NCBI RefSeq assembly: GCF_026627445.1
Contig: NZ_JAPNLJ010000012.1
Coordinates: 29,654-93,653 of the forward strand
DNA: 64,000 bases
From: Streptomyces sp. H27-H1
GTDB taxonomy: Bacteria > Actinomycetota > Actinomycetes > Streptomycetales > Streptomycetaceae
Direction: 5' to 3'
The translations under genes were made by a program, and so were the position numbers. This document shows positions 1 to 8,334 of the stretch, piece by piece (the stretch's first letter is position 1; every line of letters starts with the position of its first letter). The notes beneath the pieces are model-generated. The model was given only the letters and a program-made list of their open reading frames with translations. It was not told the DNA's origin and did not search any database.

Positions 1-71
1 CCCCCCAAAACCCACAGACCCACCCCCACACCCTTCGTACGGACCACCGGAACACCCGGTCGTTCGACTGG

Positions 72-601
72 TCAGCTGGGCGAGGGTTCCGGGGTCGGCG
101 ACTCCTCACCGATCCGGCTCCCGGACCGGTAGACGGTGACGATCCCGTCGTGGATCTCGTAGCGGTAGGGGTCGTTGCGCGCCGTGTATCCGGCGGCAGT
201 CTTCTCTGCCGCATGGCGATCCCCGGCTCGCGCTGGTCGCTGAACTCGCCGAAGTAGTAGAGCGATCGGGATGACGATCAGTGCGAGGCAGCCATTGCCG
301 CCACCGCCGCTCTTCCCGGCGGGCGGAGTCCATCCGGTCCGGCAGCGCTCTTCGCCCCGGTGCCGGTGCGGGGGCCGGGGCGTCCGGAAGCTCCCGCCGG
401 CCCGGCCGACGAGGGCGTACGGGTACTCGCACCGGAGGCCGGGCGGGCGCCGGGGACCTTCGGCGCGGCCTTCTTCGCCGTGCCCTTCGGCACGCTGCTC
501 TTGGCGTCCGTCCTCTTCGCCGCCGCGCGCAACCCGCCCCCGAGGAACATCGTCTGCGGACGTACTCCAAGTCCCAGTCCTCCCCAGGCGTCGACATACA
601 C
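72..601 (-). pseudogene. Frameshifted small membrane/secreted protein remnant
   Basis: No single frame reads through, but consecutive pieces look like real coding sequence in alternating minus-strand frames. Starting from an ATG at 601 there is an Ala/Lys/Pro-rich segment (to about 300). Next comes a hydrophobic stretch containing CLALIVIPIAL (about 290-260) in a second frame, then YYFGEFSDQREPGIAMR back in the first frame (about 259-209). The end, NDPYRYEIHDGIVTVY (about 175-120), is again in the second frame and stops at 72. This fits a short protein with one membrane segment broken by at least three one-base indels. Poor sequence quality at this spot would look the same. The family is not recognised. 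Confidence 0.35.
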
Positions 602-897
602 CTGCCCAGCACGGAAGTCGGCCGCACATACGCGAAGACCCCGTTCTCAGCGTTGGCGCTGATGGCGGTGAGGGGTGTCGATCCAGGAGGCGCCCGGCTG
701 AATCGGCAGAGCCTGATGACCTGGGGTCAGCGGGAGTGGCCAATCGGATACTCTGCGTTACTGGCGTTCGGGATGGGACGCCTGGGTCCCCGTGGGTGAC
801 TCCTCCGGCGGCGCCCGCGGGCGAGCGTGGGTCCCGCTGGCTGGGCGTCGGCGCACGACGCCTCCCCGCCGCCCCGGTGTCGTCGACGTGGATGTCG
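602..897. other. No convincing gene
   Basis: About 300 bases between two pieces of gene debris. Open frames here lack family-like sequence, and I see no RNA gene or strong repeat. It is probably eroded coding sequence. Confidence 0.4.
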
Positions 898-1068
898 CAG
901 TTCTTCGGCCGGGCGGCCAAGATGACCGTACAGCCGCTGCATCTGGCCGATGTGCAGGCGATGACCGGTCTTGACGCGGCGGAATCGGTGGACGCTCTGC
1001 TGATGACCGGGGGGTTCCCGGAGATCGTTCAGTCCTGGCGGCCGGGGATGCGCCGCAGAGACTTCCTG
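898..1068 (+). pseudogene. Fragment of a DUF234-type AAA ATPase
   Basis: The translation from 898 gives QFFGRAAKMTVQPLHLADVQ followed by a segment containing LMTGGFPEIVQSWRPGM. This resembles the middle part of DUF234/archaeal-type AAA ATPases common in Streptomyces. The P-loop and the rest of the domain are absent on both sides, and the frame runs into unrelated sequence after about 1068. It is read as a remnant of a deleted gene. The family assignment is from recognised wording of the motif, not a search. Confidence 0.45.
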
Positions 1069-1218
1069 CCGTCCGGGCATCGAAGCCCATACGCGCGGCG
1101 GCAAGGTGACGGGCCCGGAGGCGGGACCGGGACCCTGCGTCGGCACTGAGCACGGCGGTCTGAGGGGCCGCGGCCGGTTCACCCCCGCGGGGTGACCGGC
1201 CGGCGCTAGCCTGGCCGG

Positions 1219-3681
1219 GTGAATGCGCGTACCGCCCTCGCGAAATGGCTGGGCACCCTGGATACCGAGCGGCTGACCGCCTTGCTGGAGGAGCGGGATC
1301 TGCCGCTCGCCGCCGAGTACCGACGGATCACCACCCTCGGCGAGCTCGCCGAACACCTGCTCACCGACGAGTCGGTGGGCCAGGGCCTGATGGCGGGCAC
1401 CGCCGGAGAACTGGAACTGCTCGCCTCCATCGCCGCCCTCGCCCTGGAGCGGCACGGCCCCGTAGCCGGTTGCGAGGCCGAGGACGGGCCCCGGTATCCC
1501 TGGCAACAGCGGAAGCCCGTTGCCGCGGTGGAGCCCGCGGACCGACTGGTGCCCGAGCGGGACGTACTGGCCTGGTTCGAGCCGGGAGAGAAGCGGCGGC
1601 AGGCGGAGCACACACTCGCCCGACTGCGGGAGCGCGCGCTGTTGCTCCCCGCGCCCAAGGGGAAACTGGCGCTGCCGCCGCTGTTGCATGTCCGGGCCCC
1701 TGGGTTCGACGGTTACGGGCGCACCGCCACCCGGCTGCTGACCTGCGCCTACAACGCCCCCGAGGTCAAACGGATCGCCGTAAACCTCTTCGGCGAGGGC
1801 GCGGCCCGTACCCGCGACCAGGCCCAGGAGCTGATCATCGCTCTGCTCGCCGATCCCGCCCGGGTGCGGGCACTGGTGGCGGACGCCCCGGTCCGGGCGC
1901 TGGAGCTGCTGGACCACCTGGTACCCGGCCCGCCGCTGCTGCGCACCCACTGCTTCGTCGGCCGGTACGGGGCGCAGTACGCGGGCCCGGACGCCAAGTA
2001 CGTCTTCCGGGAGGGCGGCAGCGGCGACGAGGGCACCGACTGGCTGGCGGAGCGCGGACTGCTGGTCCCCGTCGGTCTCGACCTGGTGGAGCTTCCGTAC
2101 GAGGTCGCCCGTGCGCTCCGCGACGGTGGCGCGGCACCCGGCCCCGAGCTGGAACCAGAGCCGTTCACCGCCACCGAGCCGCTGCCGTCCGGCTGGGAGG
2201 GTGAGGGTGGAACGGCCGCCGCGGCGGCCGCCTGGCGGGCCGAACTGGTCCTGCGGGCGCTGGCCGCCCAGCCGGTCGCGATCCGCAAGGCGGGCGGGAT
2301 CGCCGTACGGGACACCCGGCGGCTGGCCAAGGCGGCCGGGGCCGATGAGGCCGACACCCGGCTGTGGCTGGACCTCGCGGTCAACGCCGGCCTGGCCGCG
2401 ACTCAGGACGACGAACCGGCCCCCGCTCCCCGCGGCCGCCGGAACTCCAAGGGCCCCAAGCCCTCCGCCCGGCTGCTGCCGAGCGACCGCTACGACGCCT
2501 GGGCCGCCGCCCCGGCCGCGGGCAAGCTGCTGCCGCTGCTGGCCGCCTGGGCCGTGGTTCCCGCAGTGCTCAGCCACTGGCCGGACCCCGACGAGACCCC
2601 GGTCGCGCTCGTCAGCCCGCAGGACGAGGACGCCGTGACCCTGCGCACCGGGATCCTACGCGCGCTCGCCCTCCTCCCCGACGGACACCGGTTGACCGGG
2701 GACGCGCTGGGATACACCGAACTGCTCTCCCGGGCCGCGTGGTTCCAGCCCGCCCTGCGCGGCCACCTGGCCGCAGACGGCGCCGGGGAGCTGACCGGCC
2801 TGGACGGAGTGCTCGACCGCCTGGCGGCCACGCTGACAGAGGCGGCCCTGCTCGGCGTGGTCGCTCACGGCGCGCTCACCCCCGCCGGGCGGGCCCTGTG
2901 CCGACTGCTGGAGGCGGGAGCTGCCCACCACTACCCGGCAGTGCCCGGCGCGGGCACGGACCCGTCCGCCCGCGGCTCCGAGGGCCTGGGCGACGACCTG
3001 TCCCTGCGCCCTGCCCTGGCGCAGGCGGTGACCGTGCTGCGCGAGGACCTGTACGCGGCGCTGCCCGAGCCCAGCGGGACGGCCCGGTTCCAGAGCGACC
3101 TGACCGCCACCGTCACCGGTGCGCCCGCGCCCGCCCTCGCAGACCTGCTCTCCGCCGTCGGCGACATCGAGTCCGAAGGGCACGCCGTGGTCTGGCGGAT
3201 CACCGCGACCTCCGTACGCCGGGCCCTGGACGCCGGCTGGAGCGCGGACGAACTGCTCGACCGCCTCACCACCGCGAGCGAGCGCGGCACCCCGCTGCCA
3301 CAACCGCTCGCCTACACGATCAAGGACACCGCCCGTACCCACGGACAACTCAAGGTCGTCCGCTCCACCTGCTGCATCCGCTCGGACGACACCGCACTGA
3401 TCGCCGAGGTGGCCCAGGCCCGCGGCCTGGCCAAACTCCGCCTGCGCCGGATCGCCCCCACCGTCCTGATTTCCACAGCACCCCCGGAGGAGACCCTCAC
3501 CGCCCTGCGCGCCGCCGGCTACGCCCCCACTCAGGAAGCCGAAACCGGCACCACGGTCCTCGACCGGGCCCCGATGCACCGCGCTTGCAGCTTCGTCCCC
3601 ACCCTGGACGAGGCCCACGCCACCCCCGGCCTACCGGCAAGCGCCCGCGCCCTGGCGGCGGTGCTGCGGGCGCGGACCTAA
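1219..3681 (+). CDS. Helicase-associated (XPB/Ssl2 N-terminal-like) protein
   Basis: An 820-residue protein starting at GTG 1219 (VNARTALAKWLGTLDTERL). It matches the actinobacterial 'helicase-associated domain' proteins, whose C-terminal half resembles the N-terminal domain of XPB/Ssl2 helicases. No Walker A or DEAD-box motif is visible, so it is unlikely to be a helicase itself. In many actinobacteria it is encoded near a separate XPB-like helicase, which is not in this window, so a role in DNA repair is inferred only. The C-terminal part (VVRSTCCIRSDDTALIAEVA and following) is the most family-like region. The gene ends 3 bp inside the convergent DUF397 gene's last codons. Confidence 0.75.
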   Translation: MNARTALAKWLGTLDTERLTALLEERDLPLAAEYRRITTLGELAEHLLTDESVGQGLMAGTAGELELLASIAALALERHGPVAGCEAEDGPRYPWQQRKPVAAVEPADRLVPERDVLAWFEPGEKRRQAEHTLARLRERALLLPAPKGKLALPPLLHVRAPGFDGYGRTATRLLTCAYNAPEVKRIAVNLFGEGAARTRDQAQELIIALLADPARVRALVADAPVRALELLDHLVPGPPLLRTHCFVGRYGAQYAGPDAKYVFREGGSGDEGTDWLAERGLLVPVGLDLVELPYEVARALRDGGAAPGPELEPEPFTATEPLPSGWEGEGGTAAAAAAWRAELVLRALAAQPVAIRKAGGIAVRDTRRLAKAAGADEADTRLWLDLAVNAGLAATQDDEPAPAPRGRRNSKGPKPSARLLPSDRYDAWAAAPAAGKLLPLLAAWAVVPAVLSHWPDPDETPVALVSPQDEDAVTLRTGILRALALLPDGHRLTGDALGYTELLSRAAWFQPALRGHLAADGAGELTGLDGVLDRLAATLTEAALLGVVAHGALTPAGRALCRLLEAGAAHHYPAVPGAGTDPSARGSEGLGDDLSLRPALAQAVTVLREDLYAALPEPSGTARFQSDLTATVTGAPAPALADLLSAVGDIESEGHAVVWRITATSVRRALDAGWSADELLDRLTTASERGTPLPQPLAYTIKDTARTHGQLKVVRSTCCIRSDDTALIAEVAQARGLAKLRLRRIAPTVLISTAPPEETLTALRAAGYAPTQEAETGTTVLDRAPMHRACSFVPTLDEAHATPGLPASARALAAVLRART

Positions 3682-3887
3682 CCTCGGCTCACCTGCGCGA
3701 CGAACACCTGCCACGCGCCCCGCCCGACCCCGATCACGGGCCCGGCGGGCCGCGTGCTGTCGCGCACGGGGACGACTCCGGGCAGATTGTCGGCGACCTC
3801 GACGCAATCACCTTGCCCGCCGCTGTAGCTGCTGACGCGCCACGACGCCCCGGTGAGGTCGGGGGCGGGGGAGTGGATCTGGCTCAT
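3678..3887 (-). CDS. DUF397 domain protein
   Basis: A 69-residue protein with the DUF397 signature WRVSSYSGGQGDCVEVAD near residue 16, then the usual VRDST segment. In Streptomyces these small proteins are partners of WhiJ-like regulators, and the abaA and whiJ loci are the studied examples. Its ATG overlaps the stop of the upstream regulator by 4 bases (3884-3887), so the two genes are translationally coupled. The biochemical function is not established. An antagonist or ligand of the adjacent HTH protein is the usual proposal. Confidence 0.9.
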   Translation of the reverse strand: MSQIHSPAPDLTGASWRVSSYSGGQGDCVEVADNLPGVVPVRDSTRPAGPVIGVGRGAWQVFVAQVSRG

Positions 3888-4756
3888 GGTCTGTGCTCCT
3901 TGGCGACACGCCGGATCAGCGTGAGTGACTCCGTTGGCGGCAATGCTGCCATGCGGGCATCGTCGAAGAGCCCTCGATAGCAGGCTACTTCCGGCTCACG
4001 CTCCATCCAGATGTTTCCCGTGGGAGCCTCGGTGAGTACGAGGTCGAGCGACGCCAGCTGGGGGAAGCTGAGCAGCAGGTACGGGCCGAACATGCCCGAA
4101 TGCGCGCCGCGGGCGAACGGCAGCACCTGGATCGTCACGTTCGGCCGCTCGGCCATGGCCAGCAGATGTTCCAACTGCGCTCGCATGACCTCTGGCCCAC
4201 CGACCTGCTGGCGCAGAACTCCCTCCGCGAGTACGGCCCAGAACTCGATCGGGTCCGAACCCGCCAGCCGCTCTTGCCTGGCGAGCCTCACCTGAACGAA
4301 CCGGTCGATCTCTTCGGCCGTTCGCCAGGCGCGCGAGGCAACGGTCACCGCCCGCCCGTACTCCGGAGTCTGGAGGAGCCCGGGCACCACCTGCACCTGG
4401 TAGGTGCGGATGCTGTCGCAGATCGACTCCATTTCGATCTGGTCGCGGTACGCGTCGCTGAGCACGGAGGCGTAGTCGTGCCACCACCCCTCGCGCCGCC
4501 GCCGGTTGGCCCTCAGGGCAAGGGTGGTCAGACGCTCCCGCACCTCGGCGTCCACCACCCCGTAGGCCTCCATGAGAGCGATGAGATCCGGTGTGCGGAC
4601 AGGGACGTGACCGTTCTCTATGCGGCTGATCTTCCCCTTCGTGCAGTCGAGTACCTCGGCAGCCGCCGCAGTAGTGAGACCGGCGGCTTCCCGGGAACGC
4701 CTCAGATCGTCGCCGAGCTGGCGACCAAGGACCGTGGACGGCATGACGTTTGGCAT
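3884..4756 (-). CDS. WhiJ-like XRE-family regulator (Scr1/DUF5753 type)
   Basis: A 290-residue protein from ATG 4756, preceded by GGGAG at good spacing. The N-terminal helix-turn-helix spans roughly residues 12-75 (LGDDLRRSREAAGLTTAAAA ... KGKISRIENG). The C-terminal two thirds is the DUF5753 domain (QVVPGLLQTPEYGRAV, then ANVTIQVLPF-like sequence reading PNVTIQVLPFARGAHSGMFG). Such regulators occur in many paralogous copies in Streptomyces with DUF397 and anti-sigma-like partners and modulate development. It is translationally coupled to the DUF397 gene and divergent from the ATP-binding protein at 4.9 kb, forming a complete trio. Confidence 0.92.
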   Translation of the reverse strand: MPNVMPSTVLGRQLGDDLRRSREAAGLTTAAAAEVLDCTKGKISRIENGHVPVRTPDLIALMEAYGVVDAEVRERLTTLALRANRRRREGWWHDYASVLSDAYRDQIEMESICDSIRTYQVQVVPGLLQTPEYGRAVTVASRAWRTAEEIDRFVQVRLARQERLAGSDPIEFWAVLAEGVLRQQVGGPEVMRAQLEHLLAMAERPNVTIQVLPFARGAHSGMFGPYLLLSFPQLASLDLVLTEAPTGNIWMEREPEVACYRGLFDDARMAALPPTESLTLIRRVAKEHRP

Positions 4757-4931
4757 AGGTAACTCCCTACCAGTGGGGGAGTCTTGGCGACACCCAATTG
4801 CCCGAACGGGTGAATCGTGAGCCGAATCCTCATTCAACGTTGCGTGACTGACCGTTCTGCGGGCACCCTCCTCGTGTAGACACCTGAACTCTCCGCCCCT
4901 GTAAGGGGGTTCGCATCTCATGGGAGCTGTC

Positions 4932-5546
4932 ATGGCCTCACAGGTGGACGTTTCCTTCCGGCTGCCCCGCCGACCCTGGAGCGTGCCCAGGGCCCGCGCG
5001 GCACTGCACGCCGTACTCGGGGACTGGGGCGCGGGCGACGACCTCCTCCATACCGCCGAACTCGTACTCTCCGAGCTCGTCACCAACGCCCTGCGCGTAC
5101 GGGTACCTGCCGACCGCCAGGTCGGCATCCGCATCGCCCACTCATCCGCCGCCGGACTGCTCCGCCTGGAGGTGAGCGACGCCGGATCCGGCTGGCCAGA
5201 GCGCACGTACCCCGCCACGGAGGACGAACACGGCCGCGGCCTCCAGGTCGTAGACACCCTCAGCCACCGCTGGGGCGTAAGCCCCCGCCCGGGCGGCATC
5301 GGCAAAACGGTCTGGTCGGAACTGAAGGCCCCCGCCCTAACCCCCGCACCCCACACCAGGCAACTCGCGGCGATCGCGATCCGCGCAGGCCACCAGATCC
5401 GAGCCTGGGGCACCTGGCAAACGATCCTCAGCGTGGCCACGCTCCGCCACACCACCGGCACCTTGACGGTCACCCTCACCCTGGCCGACGGCCCCCCACT
5501 CCGCCTCCCCGCGGCAGAACCAGTCGCCGTCCGGGGGCTCCCGTAG
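4932..5546 (+). CDS. Anti-sigma-type ATP-binding protein (RsbW-like HATPase)
   Basis: A protein of 204 residues from ATG 4932. An in-frame ATG at 4920 exists, but the GGGAG between them suits 4932. The HATPase_c motifs are visible: N-box LSELVTNALRV, G1 DAGSGWPE and G2 HGRGLQVVDTL. This is the single-domain serine-kinase/anti-sigma fold typical of abaA/whiJ-type clusters. About 65 extra C-terminal residues after the fold are Arg/Thr-rich and not recognised. It is transcribed divergently from the WhiJ-like gene across a 175-bp shared promoter region. The target sigma factor is unknown. Confidence 0.85.
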   Translation: MASQVDVSFRLPRRPWSVPRARAALHAVLGDWGAGDDLLHTAELVLSELVTNALRVRVPADRQVGIRIAHSSAAGLLRLEVSDAGSGWPERTYPATEDEHGRGLQVVDTLSHRWGVSPRPGGIGKTVWSELKAPALTPAPHTRQLAAIAIRAGHQIRAWGTWQTILSVATLRHTTGTLTVTLTLADGPPLRLPAAEPVAVRGLP

Positions 5547-5579
5547 AGTGAAACGAACCGCAGGCAAGGAGGCGCCACC

Positions 5580-6172
5580 GCGGCCGGCCCAGCCCAGCAC
5601 CCCATCCCCGTCCGCCGCGGCCACTTGCGCGAGGCCGCCGAGCGCATCGAGGAGGCCACGGGCATGCGCGTGGAGATCATCGGCGGCACCCTCGTGATGT
5701 CCCCGAGCCCGAGCGGCAAGCACGCAGGGATCGTCATCGACCTACGCGACGCGATCCGGCCGAACCTCTCGCCCACCTACGAGGCGTACGAGAACGTCTC
5801 CGTCCCGATGCCCGACGACCCCGACGACTACTCGACCCCGGACCTGACCATCGGCCCACGCGCCTTCAAGGAGGACGACGGCTGGCTCCTGGACGCCGAC
5901 GCCGTCGCGCTGGCTGTGGAGGTCATCTCACCGAGCGAGCGCCTGAAGGGGATCAACGAGAAGACCGCCTGGTACGCGGCCGCCCGTGTCCCCCGCCTCC
6001 TCCAGATCGACCCCCGCACGGGCACCTGGTCCCTCTTCACCCACCCCTCGGCGGACGACTACAAAACCATCACCCACGGCAAGTACGGCGAACCCGTCCC
6101 CTCCCCACCATCCTCGGCGGCAACCTCCCCACCTCCGACCTCCCGTTGTACGGCCAACCCCCGGTCCGCTGA
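5580..6172 (+). pseudogene. Uma2 family nuclease gene, start codon lost and frameshifted
   Basis: The body reads as a Uma2 (PD-(D/E)XK superfamily) protein, with RIEEATGMRVEIIGGTLVMS, PDLTIGP and LAVEVISPSERLKGINEK. Two lesions are visible. First, a strong AAGGAGG at 5566-5572 is followed at normal spacing by GCG (5580) in frame instead of a start; the next start in frame is TTG 5625. Second, the family-like C-terminus ILGGNLPTSDLPLYGQPPVR is in another frame beginning near 6103 and ends at TGA 6172. This implies loss of one base in the C-run near 6100. The unshifted frame runs on to 6254, over the neighbouring convergent gene. A TTG-start product with an altered tail may still be made. Confidence 0.7.
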
Positions 6173-6175
6173 TGG

Positions 6176-8062
6176 TCACCTGCTCACGGCAACGAGACTG
6201 CCCGGGTGGACGAGGGATCGGAGCTTTTCGCGTGTCTCGGTGTCGGTCGAGTAGATGACTGTGCCCACCATTCCTCGTGTCAGCAGCACCTTGTAGGTGT
6301 TCCGGATCAGCCGGGCAACGTCGGCGTCCGGTGTCGCCTTGGTGAAGACGGGATCCTTCGACGCGCTGCGGTCGACGATCCAACGATCAGTGCGCCAGAC
6401 GAGGTCTGGGCCGAGAATCACGCCGCTCCAGTCGTATTCGAACCCCTGGGCCGTGTAGACGCAGCCGACCTGTCCAAACCCCGCCGGGTCGGTGGCCCAC
6501 AGAGCCGAAGGAGGGGCGCCGAGCACAGACCGGTCCCCGTACAAGTTCCACGGCCGTGCCCAGTCTCCAATGGTGACATCGGCAGGGAGTGCCGCCTGGC
6601 CGGGCGCAAGTTTGGTGGTCCACCTCCAGCAGTATCCGGCGGACATGCGTGCCCCGTAGCCTTCGGCCAGCCGGGCGGCGAGAAACTCTTCGAGTTCCTG
6701 TGGGCTCTCGACCGTTTTGAGGTAGACCCGCCCGTCAGATTCCCACTCGGTCGGCTCATCGCCCTCCAACCCGAGCAGCCGTACGACCCATCGTAGGTAG
6801 GCGTCGCTTCCGCCACACCGGAACTGGCTTTCCAGGGAAACCACCTGGCAGTTGAGGCCCTTGGCGGTGGCCGCCTCTCGGATCTGCTCGATCGTTCCCA
6901 TCTCACCGGGACGGACAACCTGATGCTGATCGAGCAGAAAGACCGGCACGCGCGCCGCGTCGATCAGCTCCTCGATCTGCGCTCGGCCATTCCGCAGCTC
7001 GGCCTTGGTGTACCGGTTGGCCGAGGTCCTGCGGAGGCGATGGGCCTCGTCGCAGATCAGTACGTCGAGAGCGTTGCGCTCGGCTGCCATGAAACTGTTG
7101 AAGTACTTGAAGAGGTCCTGCACTTCACGCTTGCGTGCGCCGACGACCTTCCGCATGGTCTTCGTGAACGACTGCGAGCCGGTTGCGTGCAGGGCGGCGA
7201 CCCCACGCCGGTACAGCTCGCCCAGCAGCGACAGCGCGATCACGCTCTTGCCCGAGCCGGGCCCGCCGGCTACCACGACCACCTCCTTGTGGTCGGACCG
7301 CTGGGCCCTGCGCACGGCCGACAGCACCAGTTCGTACGCGAGGCGCTGCTCGTCCAGCAGTACGAACTGTTCGCGCTCGCGGACCTCCTGCGCCGCGACG
7401 GTCATCAGTTGTGTGGAGGGCCGGATCTTGCCGTCGCGCAGGGCGTCAGCGGCAGCCGCGCCGGACCTCGGCGCAAGCCTCGACCGGAGGAAGTCCAGAA
7501 AGGCACCCCGCTTGTCTGCTGTGAAGAGCATTCCGTGGTTGCTCTGCGCCACCCCGCGCAGACTGCTGACGCCGAACTCGGTGGCATTGTGCAGATACGC
7601 CGCTCCGGCGATCCGACCCGGATGCTCCGCGAGTGCGTCATTGAAGGAGAGCAGATACTCGCAGTATCCGCGGACCTGCTCGATGGGGTTGAGGACTGGC
7701 CGGGTGTACGGATCCACCCGGCACAGCATGGGGTCGTCCTCCTCCGGGTGAGCCTCACTCCACTGCTTGAGCTCGACCACGACATAGGAAGGCTCGCCTG
7801 TCGATGGGTGCACACCCGCCAGCACCGCGTCCGCGCGCTTGCTGGTCAACGGCAGGTTGTACTCCAGAAGCACTTCGACCTGCCCCAGCCCCGCGTCAAG
7901 CAGCGCGTTCGTCAGCGCGGGAATGCTGCGTTCCCAGGAACGCACCTCCGAGGGACCCGGACGGTAGCCGTGGGCATGTACAAAGTTCTCGGTCAGGTAC
8001 AGAGCCAGCGACCCCTCGAGACTGCGAGCGGCGACGGACGCGGCGGACTCGCGAAACAGCAA
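6176..8062 (-). CDS. PD-(D/E)XK nuclease-DUF2075 (Schlafen group 3-like) helicase, copy A
   Basis: A 628-residue protein from TTG 8062 with GGGGG seven bases upstream. The N-terminal 200 residues hold a PD-(D/E)XK-like signature: Asp78 in RADAVLAG, then E97-L-K99 in VVVELKQW. The C-terminal DUF2075 domain has Walker A GGPGSGKS (about residue 266), Walker B VLICDEAH (about 330), a sensor-like FLLDQHQVVRPGE, and late motifs VYTAQGFEYDWSGVI and LLTRGMVGTVIYS. This architecture suggests a nucleic-acid-dependent ATPase/nuclease, probably in defence or DNA repair. It is divergent from, and paralogous to, the gene at 8.3-10.4 kb. Base composition is less GC-rich than in the core genes, which suggests transfer. 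Confidence 0.85.
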   Translation of the reverse strand: MLFRESAASVAARSLEGSLALYLTENFVHAHGYRPGPSEVRSWERSIPALTNALLDAGLGQVEVLLEYNLPLTSKRADAVLAGVHPSTGEPSYVVVELKQWSEAHPEEDDPMLCRVDPYTRPVLNPIEQVRGYCEYLLSFNDALAEHPGRIAGAAYLHNATEFGVSSLRGVAQSNHGMLFTADKRGAFLDFLRSRLAPRSGAAAADALRDGKIRPSTQLMTVAAQEVREREQFVLLDEQRLAYELVLSAVRRAQRSDHKEVVVVAGGPGSGKSVIALSLLGELYRRGVAALHATGSQSFTKTMRKVVGARKREVQDLFKYFNSFMAAERNALDVLICDEAHRLRRTSANRYTKAELRNGRAQIEELIDAARVPVFLLDQHQVVRPGEMGTIEQIREAATAKGLNCQVVSLESQFRCGGSDAYLRWVVRLLGLEGDEPTEWESDGRVYLKTVESPQELEEFLAARLAEGYGARMSAGYCWRWTTKLAPGQAALPADVTIGDWARPWNLYGDRSVLGAPPSALWATDPAGFGQVGCVYTAQGFEYDWSGVILGPDLVWRTDRWIVDRSASKDPVFTKATPDADVARLIRNTYKVLLTRGMVGTVIYSTDTETREKLRSLVHPGSLVAVSR

Positions 8063-8068
8063 GGATTG

Positions 8069-8105
8069 CCCCCAGGCAGCACGAAGTAGCTCGTGCGGGT
8101 GGGGG
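8069..8105 (-). promoter_or_regulatory. Leader hairpin masking the ribosome-binding site of copy A
   Basis: Read on the minus strand, CCCCCA (from 8105) pairs with TGGGGG (ending 8069), and GCACGAG pairs with TTCGTGC around a CTAC loop. The GGGGG of the 3' arm is the only good ribosome-binding sequence before TTG 8062, so the structure would hide it. The same structure precedes copy B. Confidence 0.6.
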
Positions 8106-8306
8106 CATGTCCTTCAAGACTCCGCTGAAGCGGAGCGGAAGCCCGTCGGGCCGCTGAGATGTTTGCTCGAACTCTATCGAATTCCTCCTGGGTGATCACC
8201 GGCAGTGTGAACACTTTCAGCTCAGCAGGATGCTCTCTACACTGATCCACTGACGGATGCGGCCCGACGGGCTTCCCACGTGAGGACATGCCCCCACCCG
8301 CACGAG
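8090..8306. repeat. Mirror-image repeats between the two helicase genes
   Basis: Two pairs of perfect inverted copies face each other across the intergenic region. The outer pair is 24 bp, at 8090-8113 and 8283-8306. The inner pair is 18 bp, at 8137-8154 (GGAAGCCCGTCGGGCCGC) and 8259-8276. The inner copies each contain the palindrome GCCCGTCGGGC, as an operator would. The 104 bp between the inner copies is unique sequence and should hold the two divergent promoters. Confidence 0.85.
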
Positions 8307-8325
8307 CTTTCTCGTGCCCTGGGGG
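8291..8325 (+). promoter_or_regulatory. Leader hairpin masking the ribosome-binding site of copy B
   Basis: CCCCCA (8291-8296) pairs with TGGGGG (8320-8325), and GCACGAG (8300-8306) pairs with CTCGTGC (8311-8317) around CTTT. The 3' arm G-run is the ribosome-binding site for GTG 8335. Relative to copy A, the inner stem and loop differ while pairing is kept (CTCGTGC versus TTCGTGC). Confidence 0.6.
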
Positions 8326-8334
8326 ATCCACCTC

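Noticed and set aside
727..2577. 616-codon minus-strand frame opposite the helicase-associated gene
   Set aside because: Composition shadow of the plus-strand gene: Gly/Gln/Arg-rich with no recognisable motif and no ribosome-binding site.
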